From Arctopsyche grandis (Eukaryota; Arthropoda; Insecta; Trichoptera; Hydropsychidae): a stretch of DNA of 64,000 nucleotides. The stretch is taken from assembly GCF_051622035.1 (NCBI RefSeq), contig NC_135356.1, positions 6,366,079 through 6,430,078 on the forward strand. The letters are read 5' to 3'. Below, piece by piece: positions 35,201 to 46,331 of the stretch. Each line of letters starts with the position of its first letter. Within the stretch, counting starts at the first letter, position 1. A program made the position numbers and the translations under genes. The notes under the pieces are model-generated. The model worked only from the letters and a program-made list of their open reading frames with translations, did not search any database and was not told the origin of the DNA.

Positions 35201-35445
35201 GGTCAGAATTTAAATCATTTTTGGGTCAGAATAAAAATAAAATTTCGGTCAGAATTTTAATAACAACATGGTCAGAATAAATAATCAATGGTTAGAATAA
35301 AAATATAGTTAGATAAATGGTCAGAATAAAAATTATATATGGTCAGAAAAAAGTAATAATTGGTCAGAATGTGAAAATTAATAAATGGTCAGAATGTCGA
35401 AAAATAATGAATGGTCAGAATATTTAAAAATAACAAGTAGTCAGT
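35201..35445 (+). repeat. Iterated GGTCAGAAT motifs, left MULE end
   Basis: About ten copies of GGTCAGAAT (some with one change) at 20-30-bp spacing, separated by A/T-rich sequence. The right end carries the complement ATTCTGACC. Such arrays near transposon ends are usually binding sites for the transposase; that role is inferred. Confidence 0.8.
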
Positions 35446-35682
35446 CAGCCGAAAATACATAAAACTTTATTCCAATTTTCCAATTAATTCAAAATTAATT
35501 TTAAATGTTTAATTAGTTCTTCTATTAAAAAAATAATATGCTTTAATTACAAGTAAACCTTCAAATTTATCGCACATAAATTATTTTATTATATAATAGT
35601 AACACCTGTAGTCATCATATATTACCTAAAAAAGGAAAACAAAAAAAACATTGTATTTATCATTATATCATACACTTTTTTT

Positions 35683-37855
35683 CTAATCGACAATAAGAGC
35701 TTTAGTTGCCAATTTTGGCCTCTCTCTTTTCCTCATCAAACCTATTGGAATTTGTTTGGCTGCCGGTGGAGGTTTTATATACTTTAGAACTATTGCCAGC
35801 CCAATTATGTGTTTACAAATATACTTAGGGCAAGTGCATCGACCACTACTCCAATCCTCTGCAGGCAATTCGATAATCCACCCTTTGAACCCGGTTTCTT
35901 TGAATTCGTCAAATGTGCTCCACTTTATGTCTTTAATTTTGATTAATTCTTCTTTAGCTACCGAGTTTCCTTTGGCCGGGCATAAATATATATTAGATTT
36001 ATCAACAGGAAAAATATTTAACTTCGATTTGGCCAGTTGATAGGCTTTGGTCCATTCATCTAAGTGGATTGTTGTTTTCATATGAAATTCTCTTAATCCA
36101 TGCACATAGTCTATAGACCACTTTTCCAGTGATTTTAATGCTAGTTGCGCAAATATCTCGATAAAGGCAGCCTTTCTCTTAAAGTCTCTTCTTTTTTAAT
36201 GCATAAGTTAAATGACTCCAATGCATTATTTGTAGAAGGTGTGAGCATTGCCACACCTTCATACCAGTTTTGGTGGCTTGTAAGCCACTGTTTCAGCATG
36301 TAGTCTATAAATATAGACACCTCCTTTGTCGGAGACAATTGGAGTGTGTCAATGTCTTCTAATAATTCTGTCCTAGACTCTGCATTTACTAAACTTTCAA
36401 CGTTTTTAACAACATTCCTACGCATATGCGCCCAACACATAATTTGTGTTTTATCTGCACCAAACGCATTCTCAAATGCATTTTTAATCGCATTCGATGC
36501 ATCAGAAATCAAATACTCAACATTGTATTCTTCATTAATATTTTTTAATCCTATTAATAAAGATTGTAAAATGAATTCAAAATCCGACTGGCTTTCACCA
36601 GAACTAACAGCCGTTCCCGTTGGATGGAAATGCCTGTCTAAATCATTAGTTCTGATGATAATTACAGGCATGCCCTCCCACACCAATTTGTATGTTGCAT
36701 CAATGTGGATATTGTTTCTTATCTTCGCATTTTTTAATAGCCTATTTGTCGACATGAAAATGGAAAATCCCTTCTGATTTTCAATTTCATTCTCCTTTTC
36801 TTCATCGGGATATACTATTTTGTGAGACAGAACATATGATGTGTCGTCATCATCAGGAATTTTAGAGTGATCTATGCACCACTGTTCCATCTCTCCCAAA
36901 TTAATTTTATTCGGCCCATATGTTTGGTGTCTTAATTTTGATAAAAAGTTGGACAGCAGAGTTTTTTTTATCATTAATCCCTGTGAGGCTAACATCTCCA
37001 TTATTCTCTTGGGCTTAATTTTTAAATCAAAGTATGATTTAATTTTTTCTTTAATTTCATCGTTCAATTTACTTGTATTGACTTCCAGCTCTTCATGAGA
37101 GTGTCCTTCTTCAGTTTTGAATAAGATTATTTTTGTGTCATCGGAACAATATAAAATATATAATCCAGCATCACATTGCTGCCCTCTTCTTTTGACCGTT
37201 TGCCCGCGGCCCTCTTCTATGGAACCTTTGGGCGACAAGTATGTAGCGCAGCTGTCTTCCATAGAATTTCTAAACTTTGCACGGGATTTTGAGGTTTATA
37301 TGCGCCTATTTCAACTGTTTTATGGTTCAAAATTGGTTGAATATATTACTGAGAGTTGAATGCCATCTATTCAATTTGCTTAAAATGAATATACCAGTCA
37401 AAAATTAGTTTTTTGTGGAACCATACTGAAACCTCGTTTATGTGACGTCACGTCTTCATACAATTATGAAGAATGATTATTTGACAATTAATCCAAAACT
37501 ACGAGATATATTATGTGTTTTATTGTTTAAAATAATAATGTATGTGCTAATTAACATATCTGGTTACTTGAGTAAATATTAAAATCTGTATTTAAGGTCG
37601 AAAACTCGATTGCCATTCGCGAAAAAGGTGCCGCGTACAGGGCTTATTCGCTATATTTATTGCCGCGGGCAAAGGGTTAATTGCGTTGCAGCGATAATAA
37701 TCTTTTCTACCTTTATCAGTAACACTGTTGTAGTGGTAACTCCTTACATTTTCTTTTTTCACTGCATCAACCACTTCTTCTTTTGTATTACATGTCCACG
37801 CTCTTTGACTGAACTCACCATTCTCGACTAAAGTCGAGGATGTGGGTGGTGGGTG
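35683..37855 (-). pseudogene. MULE transposase, one frameshift and one nested insertion
   Basis: Reading on the minus strand, 37,855-37,681 encodes AWTCNTKEEVVDAVKKENV and KGRKDYYRCNA. After the nested element, 37,191-36,170 continues RRGQQCDAGLYILYCSDD and EEGHSHEE, completing a FLYWCH-like finger. The DDE core follows: NNIHIDATYKLVWEG (first Asp), YLISDASNAIKNAF (second Asp), CWAHMRRNV, and TNNALESFN (Glu). Near 36,176 one base appears to be missing; the shifted frame continues EIFAQLALKSLEKWS into 36,105-35,683. That part ends with a SWIM finger, CTCPKYICKH (CxCx5CxH), and a basic tail. All domains of a MULE transposase are present, so the copy decayed recently. The true start codon is not identified. 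Confidence 0.85.
37196..37676. mobile_element. Nested TTAA-type (piggyBac-like) element, 481 bp
   Basis: Ends CCGTTTGCCCGCGGC and GCCGCGGGCAAAGGG are inverted repeats. The target duplication is TTGA (37,192-37,195) and TTAA (37,677-37,680), one base changed. It lies inside the FLYWCH-like coding region of the MULE. Joining the flanks with one copy of the target gives RCNAIKRRGQQCDAG in one frame. No coding capacity; assignment to piggyBac rests on TTAA and the CCCTTTG-type end. Confidence 0.8.
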
Positions 37856-38434
37856 TTAGCTAAGGTCTGATATATGTTTTGTTGAAGAGGGTTGTATATA
37901 GTGCGCGAGCGCGTACCACGAATGATCCTCTTGAGTCCTCTTGACCACTTGTACCAATCTTCAACGTTACACGCACTAGTAATGATACGAGTGCCAACTG
38001 ACAAAAAAGGAATCTGACCGTTTAATACAAATTATGACCAATCCAGTTTAAATTCTGACCATTCAACACGTTCAACCCGTCGTGTACCACCGGTGGTCAC
38101 GCGGATAGTGCTGCAGCAGACTATAATTTTACGGTTCCACTTCATTGAGCACCCCAAACACTAAAATTCCTATAAAATCCTAAAGATTTAGGGACAACTC
38201 ATTATATAAAGTGATTTAATGCCGTCACGCGTAATTGGGTGTCGATACGCGTGACAGTGTCGCCACATGGGCTAATGTATGAAATCATGCGCCAGGCTGA
38301 ATGTTTTAATATTTATTTTAGTTCTAGTATTCTGACCGTTTAATATTTATTCTGACTAATGTTATATAAATTCTCACCCATGTCATATAAATTCTGACCA
38401 AAAACGGATTAAAATTCTGACCCGAAAAATACGA

Positions 38435-38630
38435 GCCCTTTTTTATACAACGAAATTTTTAAAGTGAGTAATAAATATTCCCATCCTCTTTATGCTGCAA
38501 ATTATTGCAAAATTTAAAATACTACATTTTTTGACTAGGGTGACTAGTCTTTTTTAATACAACAAAATTTTACAAATGGGAAAAAAAATCTGAAAATAAT
38601 CTCATCGTCTTTATGCTATAAACTAGTGTT
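38435..38630 (+). repeat. Satellite-like tandem array, right part
   Basis: Continues the units of 34,820-35,184: TATACAACGAAATTTTTAAA, ATTCCCATCCTCTTTATGCT, GACTAGGGTGACTAGTC, then a second unit to about 38,627 (TTTATGCTATAAACTAG). Confidence 0.75.
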
Positions 38631-38636
38631 GGGCCC

Positions 38637-38885
38637 ATTGATGTATAATACGGTGACACGACAACTCGTTCACAGATTTTCCGTAAACCGATGATGCGCA
38701 ACCATTTTTTCACCGATAACAGACGGTCTGTGAAAGAGATGGCCGCATACGTAATGGCATAGTAAACAAGATCATGGTGAACAGATGGGGTGAGAAAGAG
38801 ATGGCCGTATACGTAATGCCTGGAGCGCATCATCGGTTTACGGAAAATCTGTGAACGAGTTGTCAGGTAACCGTATAATACACAT
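38637..38885. repeat. Foldback MITE
   Basis: The arms CGACAACTCGTTCACAGATT...TCCGTAAACCGATGATGCGC and complement are near perfect over about 55 bp. The spacer holds a partial direct repeat (AGAGATGGCCGYATACGTAA twice). It directly abuts the next MITE. Confidence 0.75.
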
Positions 38886-39096
38886 AGATGGGCCCTGACG
38901 TGTGCTTTTGGTCGGAGATCTTGTGAGGGGTGCGGGGGGTTTAACTAGCGGGGAAGTTGGGAAAAAATGGTTTTTTCCCTACTACGCAGCGGTACCTACT
39001 AAGAGAAACTGTGCATGCGCCATGTATTTTGCACGCGCCAAAAGGGAGACCAGTATAACACGTGAGGGCGGATCTAGTGTATTATACATCAATGGT
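38880..39096. mobile_element. MITE related to 28,232-28,587
   Basis: Shares ACATAGATGGGCCCTGAC, GGTCGGAGATCTTGTGAG, GTTTAACTAGCGGGGAAGTT and CGCGCCAAAAGGGAGACC-like sequence with the 28-kb element, but only one arm of its hairpin is kept. Confidence 0.65.
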
Positions 39097-39099
39097 TGG

Positions 39100-40010
39100 G
39101 TTCGTTGATTTCAATGGGTGGTTTCGAAAAGGAATTGAAACTAGAATAAAAATAAAGTTAAAGATATTGAATCGACTGGTTTCGGAAAGAAATTGATGCA
39201 CGAATTATAAATTACGAATGACAAATTACGAAGTGATGACGAATTACGAATTATTTATATCATAAAGATGATTGGGAATTTTTTAGATTTTTTTCTCAGT
39301 TTAAAATATTTGTTTTTAAAAAATGGTTGGTTACCCCTTTTTTAAAATATTAATGGTTGTGGCTTTTTGCAGGTACTTTATCTGCGAATTATTGGCTATT
39401 TGTAGGTACTATTCTGCGACAGGCGCAAAGCCTTCTGCACATGTGCGTGAACTGTCAAATTTGTTGAACTGTTAAAATCTTGCCCTTAACCTCTTAAAGT
39501 TTTCTTCGAACTTGTGAAGTGACATAGAGTAAAAAATGTAATCCAAATTAGTTATTATTAACTCTTAGAGAAGTATTATCATATACAACGTATAATACCT
39601 ACGGGTCTACCTCACGGGCCCCGAATGCGAAACGCCCGAAAACGCAAATATCGGAAGGTAAAGATTGAAAATCTAAAGATCTTAAGTCGAAATATAAAAA
39701 AAGGGTGCATGGTAAACGGTACATACTCACTTAATTGGCGCGAGCAGGATACAACAGGAACAAGAGAAACAGGCTTTTCCTCCCGTATACTGTGCGCGCA
39801 CATTAATTGTAATAGATTTCACATAAATACTATTTCATAGCTATTATTTTTACCAAAATATAAAATTACATCACCTGTTAATGGTCTGTTTTGTACTTTA
39901 TGTATGTAGCGTATATTTGCATCCAAAAAAAATATTGTATGATCGGATATATAAATATATACATCCAATAGTCAGTTCTTTGATCTGACTATTGGATGTA
40001 TTGGACTATT
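39100..40010. other. Gene-free stretch
   Basis: Contains a reversed fragment of the satellite unit (39,265-39,340), an inverted GTCAGTTCTTTGATCTGAC-type motif at about 39,970-40,000 and otherwise unique AT-rich sequence. No coding domain. Confidence 0.4.
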
Positions 40011-40019
40011 GGATGTATA

Positions 40020-40990
40020 TAGTCAGTTCTTTGATCTGATCCAACCATCTCTTGGAAGACCGTCTTCTCGAACGCTGATTACTAGTCTCTCCAGGCTCTC
40101 GACATGCTTTGTATGTTTGGAATTTGAATTCTCCTCCCGGTTCTGTGCCAAGTTGAAGGTAGCGTTAAGGAACGATCCCGTCAGTTCTTTGATCTGGTCC
40201 AACCATCTATGGGAGGCCGTCCTCTCGACCGGTGACTTCTAGCCTCTCCAGACTCTCGACATTTTTCCTGGCCGTATGGCCAAAGTAGGAAAGAACCCTT
40301 TTCCTATATGTTGTGGAAAGTCTTTCTTAGACTACCAGCTCTTTGAGAATGGTGATGTTTGTGCATCTTGCGGTCCATGGTATGGGCAGCATCTAGTTCC
40401 AAATTTTAGAAGCATCTAGAATGTCCCTTTCTCTCTTTTTCGGGGTCCATGTCTCGACTCCATACAATGTAATGGGGAATACAAAAATCAAAATACAATG
40501 TAATGGGGAACACCAGAGATCGCACCAGACGGATTTTCGTTCTTCTCGTATTAGAACGGTTTTTCCATATTTTTATTAGTCTGAACATCGCTGCTTTCGC
40601 CGTTCCTACTCTTCTGCGGATTTCTAATTGGCATCCTCCTTCCATCGAGATCAAAGTGCTTAGGTAGATAAATTCATCGACTTCTTCATAGTCTTTTAGA
40701 GCTTTGGACTTTATGAGAGTCTCAAATTTGTCAACGAATAGTGTTTTTGTTTATTTTTAGAACCAGGAATCGACCCTCTATCACTATTCCACAAAGTAGT
40801 TCATCTTCATTGTTCGCCATTATGGTCGTGTCGTCTGCGAATCTAATGTTAGAAATCTTTCTGCCCCCTATTGTTATTCCACCTTCCCATTCGTCGAGTA
40901 CTCTTCTCATTATGCATTCCACACAGGGACCCAAATCGTTCAAACCAATTATCGGTTCAGTTCTGGTTTTTGGTTCTCTTGTATTTAAAT
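40020..40990 (-). pseudogene. Decayed RTE-like LINE fragment
   Basis: Minus-strand frames carry VECIMRRVLDEWEGGITIGG and NIRFADDTTIMANNEDELL (FADD in place of YADD), then GGCQLEIRRRVGTAKAAMF and LIKIWKNRS. These parallel the RT and C-terminal part of the intact LINE at 31-34 kb. A 155-bp segment near the 3' end is tandemly duplicated (TCAGTTCTTTGATCTGRTCC at 40,024 and 40,181). Several frameshifts. Confidence 0.8.
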
Positions 40991-41279
40991 ATTAGCAAGT
41001 TAATATAAATACACTCACACTGTCATACCTCTCTTTATACGACTTTGTGATCATATATATAATTAAAGTGTCAAAGGAGAATATTTCCTAGCGTGTGCAG
41101 CTTACCGCTGGTGCACCGCAGAGTAGAGGGTGGATTCTGATGTTGCTAAAATGCAGTAAAAATATATATTTTAGATTTTCTCTAGCCTGACAAACTTTTC
41201 ATTGGGCCCTGCTTTTAGGAACAAAAGTGCAACAACAGTTTAAAAAGAATCTAGTAGTTTGTTTTATTCTATGTAAAAG

Positions 41280-41851
41280 TTAGTTTTTACAGGTACGCGT
41301 GTATTTACTCTTGCTGTTCCATTCACAGGTGTTTGAATCGCGCACTTTTGAAAGCCAATCTATAATGTGTTCATTGATATCGATATATAGTGAGTTCATT
41401 GACAACTCGCCGGCTTTACATATATTTGTATTTAAATCGGAATCGTTAATAGAATCTTTGATTGCTAATTGTAAATTATGTACCACACATTTTATTCCGA
41501 TGAGATGAGGGAAAGAACACTTCTCAATGGAAGATAGCATATTTTCTACATAATCTCTTTCTTAATTAATATTCTGGTTTTCTTTGTCTATTTCGGTTTC
41601 TAACAAGTTGACAAATTTGATCATATTAGCTTCATTATCTGTTGTAACAGTTTGATATAGATATTATATTTTTTTTAAAGTTTCAAAAACATATTTTCAA
41701 TATACATTCCTGTTTGTTTGTCCATTAATTCTATCATTCCCAAAGTTTATATTTTAATTTTACCGATCCGAAAAAAAAAATCGGTTCGGTTTCAGTTTTC
41801 GTTCTGGCAAAAATAACGGTTTATTCGGTTTTCGGTTCTTGTCCCTGATTC
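41280..41851 (-). mobile_element. hAT relic with partial transposase
   Basis: The minus-strand 5' end, CAGGGACAAGAACCGAAAAC at 41,851, has the form of a hAT terminus rich in CGGTT/AACCG. Downstream, the frame at 41,540-41,280 contains HLIGIKCVVHNLQLAIKDSI, the C-x2-H-x-LQLA motif of hAT transposases. The C-terminal part and the other terminus are missing. Confidence 0.65.
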
Positions 41852-41877
41852 CATATATATGTACGTTTGTATATTTA

Positions 41878-41960
41878 AAATATCAGGAGACAGTGTGCAT
41901 CCCTGTCGGACGCCTTTTGTTGGACTTGAAATTATTCCAAAATAGAGTAATCTGATCTTA
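41878..41960 (-). pseudogene. LINE reverse transcriptase scrap
   Basis: The reverse complement reads GVRQGCTLSPDIF, the RT motif before the YADD box in RTE/jockey-type LINEs. The fragment is about 80 bp long and nothing else of the element is recognisable. Confidence 0.65.
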
Positions 41961-41989
41961 CTGTTGCCGTATTATGTGTATATATTGTG

Positions 41990-42172
41990 CTATTGTAGTG
42001 ACTAATAATAGGTAGGATGGTTTTCGGCAATTTGATGAGTAACCGATTCAACAGTGAAACCATATAAATTGATAAACTTTGATAGGAAAAGATCGACTTG
42101 GGTCACACATACTAAAGTCTGACCAGCATCACTGCAGAAATATTCAGTTCGAGAGGGCTCGAACTCAAGACC
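41990..42172 (-). mobile_element. Partial SINE
   Basis: Diverged minus-strand copy with the TGACCAGCATCACTGCAG block, the GGAAAAGATCGACTTGG block and a tRNA-like B box (GGTCTTGAGTTCGAGCCC). It lacks the tail block. Confidence 0.65.
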
Positions 42173-42734
42173 CAGTTCCATAGCAAGGCTATGGCAAATG
42201 GGCGAGTGCCAAGGGCGCTCGAAGCGAGGGGCGCGATAGGCACCCTTCGTCTATTTAATTTTTTTAATAAATGATTTCTGTGTTTTTTTTAAATATCCAT
42301 TTGTATGTGTATACCTACGTACATACATATTATTTATTTTGTTCTAGGCAGCATTATGCATGTTTTACTTTTAATACTTTTGAGTTCTGAGAAATTGATC
42401 GAACGATTGAAAACGAAATTTTTGAAACCTTACAAACTCCGTTTTTTAATTTTTTTTCGTATCAAAATAAAATAAATCTAAACATAAAAAGATGTCAGAT
42501 GAAATGGTCGAAGTCAAATCACAAACTTTAAATTTAATAAAAAAAATCATGTTAGAATAGCACTGATAACATTATAATGCAATTTTATAAGAAATATTTC
42601 AATGTATTCAACAAGTGGCAAAAGAATTTTATTTTTTAACTGGTGAGGGCTTATTGACTTTATCTGAACAAAATTTAGAAAAATAAGGGATAACACTTTC
42701 TCAAAAATATTTGGAAATATGTAGATTATGATCA

Positions 42735-43045
42735 ATGTTTTTTTTTTTGTTATTTTATTTTAAAATGTTTGATTTATATGTACATATATGTATGTATATG
42801 AAAATGAATGTCTGTTTGTCTGTCTGTCTGTCTCGTATAGGCTCCTAAATCACCCAATTACGATTACGATGGAATTTTCAGGATTTGTTGTATGCATGTC
42901 CGGGAAGCTTACTGTAAAAAAATCGAAACGAAAATGGGAAAAACGGGAATGAGTAGCATTGCAACGCAATAATTTCAAATGTTTTCGCGTCGCGACCTGC
43001 GTTGTTAGGGTAAAATAAACAAATTGAATAATTTCAAATTGGTGG
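42735..43045. repeat. Interspersed repeat with GTCT microsatellite
   Basis: A GTCTGT(CT) run at 42,811-42,834 is followed by CTCGTATAGGCTCCTAAATC, TGCATGTCCGGGAAGC and GCATTGCAACGCAATAATTT. I have an impression that this arrangement is common in animal interspersed repeats, but I cannot name the family. Confidence 0.5.
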
Positions 43046-43317
43046 CCTTATTTCCAAGGACTCCCAAGGAAAATTTCTGCCCCCCCCTCCCTTATGTGTT
43101 GCACGTCCTAAATTTTTATAATTTTTCCCTCAACCATTAATTGGAATTTTTTCAGAATGTACAATTCTCGTGTGCAAGAAATATAATATGCTATGAATAA
43201 CAAGATACAAAAATAAATATAACATAATGTTGTACGTAACAGTTATTTAAAAATAATTATGATGAAAAAGGGTCCACCTTACGGCTCTTGAGTTGATGAG
43301 GACTCTTGTATGAGTAA

Positions 43318-43813
43318 GGGCGAAATCAAACAGCGGTGAATGTGAAACGTGGTTTTTTTTTTTAGACAGTTTTAAACATATAGAAAAAATGTGGCGTTCA
43401 TGGGATGCGTACATGGGATAGTCCTTTCAAAACCATATATGTCGTTGAAGTTGTATGGTAGTATTTATCCTTGCTTGACTGTGATCTATACCAAAACGAC
43501 CCTTTGGACTATTTTCGGTAAAATTATATCCTTGCTTGACTTGACAGTGATCGATAACGAATATGGGATACACTGTTAGCGATCACTGTCAAGCAATACA
43601 GTTTTACCGAACATTGTTCAAAGGGTCGTTTTCGTATAGATCACTATCAAGCAAGGATAAATACTACCATACAATTTCAACGACATAAGTCGAACGTATC
43701 GTTTTGAAAGGACTATCCCATGTACGCGTCCCATGAACGCCACATTTTTTCTATATGTTTAAAACTATTTAAATAAAACCACGTCCCACATTCACCGCTG
43801 TCTGATTTCGCCC
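43318..43813. mobile_element. Foldback MITE of PIF/Harbinger type (496 bp)
   Basis: The two halves are inverted copies over almost their whole length (about 230 bp each). Ends are GGGCGAAATCAAACAGCGG / CCGCTGTCTGATTTCGCCC, and the flanks are TAA on both sides (43,315-43,317 and 43,814-43,816). The TAA duplication and GGGC end suggest PIF/Harbinger. Related arms occur at 59,214-59,405 and 62,150-62,230. Confidence 0.8.
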
Positions 43814-43839
43814 TAAATCTCATGCATACAAACTTGTCC

Positions 43840-45218
43840 CGTATTACCTTCCAGCCTGAGATGTTCTCCCGTTTAGTCTTCATCAATTATTTAGGTCCCG
43901 TATTCTTTTTACTCTATATTAATGATATCTCATACATCTTCAAACATTCCTTTATACTTCTTTACGCTGATGATTTAAAAATTTACAAACCAATATACAC
44001 CATAGACGATTGTCATAAGATACAAGAAGATCTAGATAGATTCTCTATATATTGTTTAAATAATGATCTTTTTATTAATCTAGAAAAATGCTCTATTTTA
44101 AATTTCACTAGAAATAAGTCAATTATTACCAATCACTATCAATTAAATCATTCAATCCTTAACACGTCATCTTCTATTAAGGATCTTGGTGTAATACTCA
44201 ATAATAAACTAGATTTCTCTGAACATATTTCTTTTATTACCAACAAAGCATTTAAATCTCTTGGATTCCTACTCCGCTCAACAAAACCCTTTAATGATCC
44301 TTATGTACTTAAATTACTTTATTTTTCCTTTGTAAGGTCTCACCTTGAATTTGCCTCAATTATCTGGTCACCTTTTTATTTATCCCATATTAATTGTATT
44401 GAGAAAGTTCGACTTAAATTTATTAAATCCTTACGCTACCTTTTTCCTACCTATACCCATTCTACTGTTTCCGACATTTTAAAAATCCTTTCTTTTAACA
44501 ATCTTTCTGTCAGGCGACGACATACTGATGCTATATTCTTCTTTAAGCTCATAAATGGTTTCCTTGATTGTTCTGATTTACTGAATAAGGTTAATTTCAG
44601 AATCCCAGTTCGGTACTCTAGACGCGTTGCACTCTTTTCACTTGATCCTTTAAATACTAATTCCCAAAAATATTCTTATCTGCAGCGCGTTTATCGTATG
44701 TTTAACGGAGAGCTGAATGAGATTGATCTATTTGGTATTTCCCTACATCAATTCAGGTCTAACATCAAGAGATTGATTCATTTCTGCTCCTATTCTATTT
44801 TTCCAATATTTCCAATATTTTTATACTTTAGTTTAGTTATGTAATGTGCTATTTAATCATATTATAGCTTTCATTCTTTTCTTTTTCATTTGTTTATTTT
44901 GTATTTACCTTTTTCATTTGTTTTATATTTGTAAATTTCAATTTCTTCTTATATTCTATTTTATAACCTTTTCCCAATATTTTAATACTATAGTTTAATT
45001 ATGCAATGTTCTACATATTTTGTCATGCCTTTATTCTTTACTTTTTAATTTGTTTTCCTTATATTTATCTTTTTCATTTTTGTAAAAATCTGTTATTCGA
45101 CTCGGATGTTTCATATATTATTTATTTACTATTTGTTTTTTTATACATATCTATGTACATCCTGTCTGTTGATTTTTCAATAAATAAAATAAAATAAAAA
45201 TAAAATAAAATAAAATTA
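43840..45218 (+). mobile_element. 5'-truncated CR1/jockey-group LINE with ATAAA tail
   Basis: Contains the second half of a reverse transcriptase ORF, about 330 bp of 3' untranslated sequence and a terminal (AAAAT)n tail at 45,178-45,218. The 5' break lies just right of the Harbinger-type MITE. Confidence 0.8.
43882..44844 (+). pseudogene. LINE reverse transcriptase, C-terminal half
   Basis: The open frame reads LGPVFFLLYINDISYIFKHS, then the catalytic box LLYADDLKIYKPI, then SIKDLGVILNNKLDFSEHIS and LKLLYFSFVRSHLEFASIIW, with the thumb region ending near FRSNIKRLIHF. The motif order is that of CR1/L2/jockey-type LINEs. The catalytic YADD is intact, but the first RT motifs and the endonuclease are lost by 5' truncation, so it cannot be autonomous. 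The upstream ATG at 43,822 is not a true start. Confidence 0.85.
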
Positions 45219-45459
45219 TGCCGTAATGGCGACCGGATGAAAAAAAAAGCACAAAGCGATTGTATTTTCAAAAGTATTCTTCTGTATAACAGTGGTCGGA
45301 TAAAATGGGACACTAACTTCTACTAAGAATACCTTATCGTTTTTGACACATCGAAAATTTAAAATGTATGGAACTTTTGTACGTCACGCAAAGTTAAAGA
45401 ATATTTAAGTAATCTTCCAGATCGTCTATTTGGCTCACCTCGGCTTTCTTATGGAAAAT

Positions 45460-45749
45460 GCTTTGATGCTATGAGATTAAAAAGTGAATTGATTTGCATG
45501 CACTTGACACTTGACTCGCATTTAAAGACATTTTTAGCAGAAAAATTTTGTTTAGTACAATTAATTTGCATTATTCTTTACACGAGCGCGTCGGTTGAAC
45601 AATCATTTTCGACTATGAAAAGAATTGAAACGTTCGCCAGGAGTAGCCAAAGTGTAGTTCGTCAAAGACTGTCCGCTCCGTTGTATATAAAACTGATTGA
45701 CTGACAAACTGTTTTCATCCCCTGGTTGAAAAGTCACCGTCCGCCACTG
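45460..45749 (+). pseudogene. hAT transposase C-terminus with terminal repeat
   Basis: The frame 45,471-45,704 ends ASVEQSFSTMKRIETFARSS, QSVVRQRLSAPLYIKLID. ASVEQSFS-x-MKRI is the hAT dimerisation motif. It is followed 45 bp later by CCGTCCGCCACTG, a hAT-type terminus. A possible left end, CAGTGGTCGGAT, lies near 45,290, but no target duplication is evident. Confidence 0.75.
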
Positions 45750-46331
45750 GTATATATATAGGTGTGCTGTAGTTCTCGGATCACTTGACTTACCTTTGCC
45801 GGTCGAGGAGTAAGCATCTCACTATTATCTCTTTCACTTGCATATTTCACCAAACTCTTGCCGCAATAATATTACCCGTTTTCAGTCTTGAAGACGGTCT
45901 GGTCTTTTGCTAGATATCTATGCTACTTTGTAGAGAGACATTGCCCGGCATGTTTCATTTAAGTAGCGGACACGAAGCGTTCATTTCACTTGTCACAATT
46001 GTATATTTTTTCAACAAACGAACTCTTTCTAAAGCCGAATCGATTCATGGGATATTTATGCGTCGACTGTTTACAAAGTGTCTTATGAAATCGACCGTCA
46101 AATTAATTACACACACTTGTGTCCCCTTAAAACAGGGACAGGTCTCTTTTTTTATGTCGATAATTAATCGTAAACACTATAATCTCAAGATAAAGAGAAG
46201 AGACTCCACCATTGATTCGCCGTTGATGAGCAATTCGATCGATGGGGGGGTTCTCATTCTGTCGGTGCACTTCCTCCCGGGCTGACACTCGGTGTTGGAC
46301 ACGTTTGCTTATCGTTATTGACTTTTTTCAG
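45750..46331 (+). other. Sequence just upstream of the first clear RalGPS exon
   Basis: Part of the proposed large intron. The frame at 45,920-46,285 has no recognised domain. It ends in GACTTTTTTCAG, the acceptor for the exon at 46,332. Confidence 0.4.

Larger units (their letters stand above)
35185..38434 (-). mobile_element. Mutator-like (MULE) transposon inside the tandem array
   Basis: The tandem unit is interrupted after CCTTTTTTTA (about 35,175-35,184) and resumes with CCTTTTTTAT (from about 38,436), consistent with a 9-10-bp MULE target duplication. Both ends are built of iterated GGTCAGAAT motifs pointing inward as inverted repeats: about ten at 35,201-35,445, and about five at 38,325-38,423 plus three near 38,010-38,060. 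The inside encodes a MULE transposase on the minus strand, disabled by one frameshift and one nested insertion. Exact outer ends are uncertain by some 15 bp. Confidence 0.8.

Noticed and set aside
35201-35445. Regularly spaced GGTCAGAAT repeats as a CRISPR-like array
   Set aside because: Repeat is only 9 bp, spacing is irregular, the complement occurs at the other end of a MULE, and the DNA is from an insect.
36346-36777. 143-residue plus-strand frame
   Set aside because: Shadow of the MULE transposase on the other strand.
45290-45749. Complete hAT element bounded by CAGTGGTCGGAT and CCGTCCGCCACTG
   Set aside because: The right end and transposase tail are convincing, but the left end is a weak match and flanks CTGTATAA / GTATATAT do not form a duplication.
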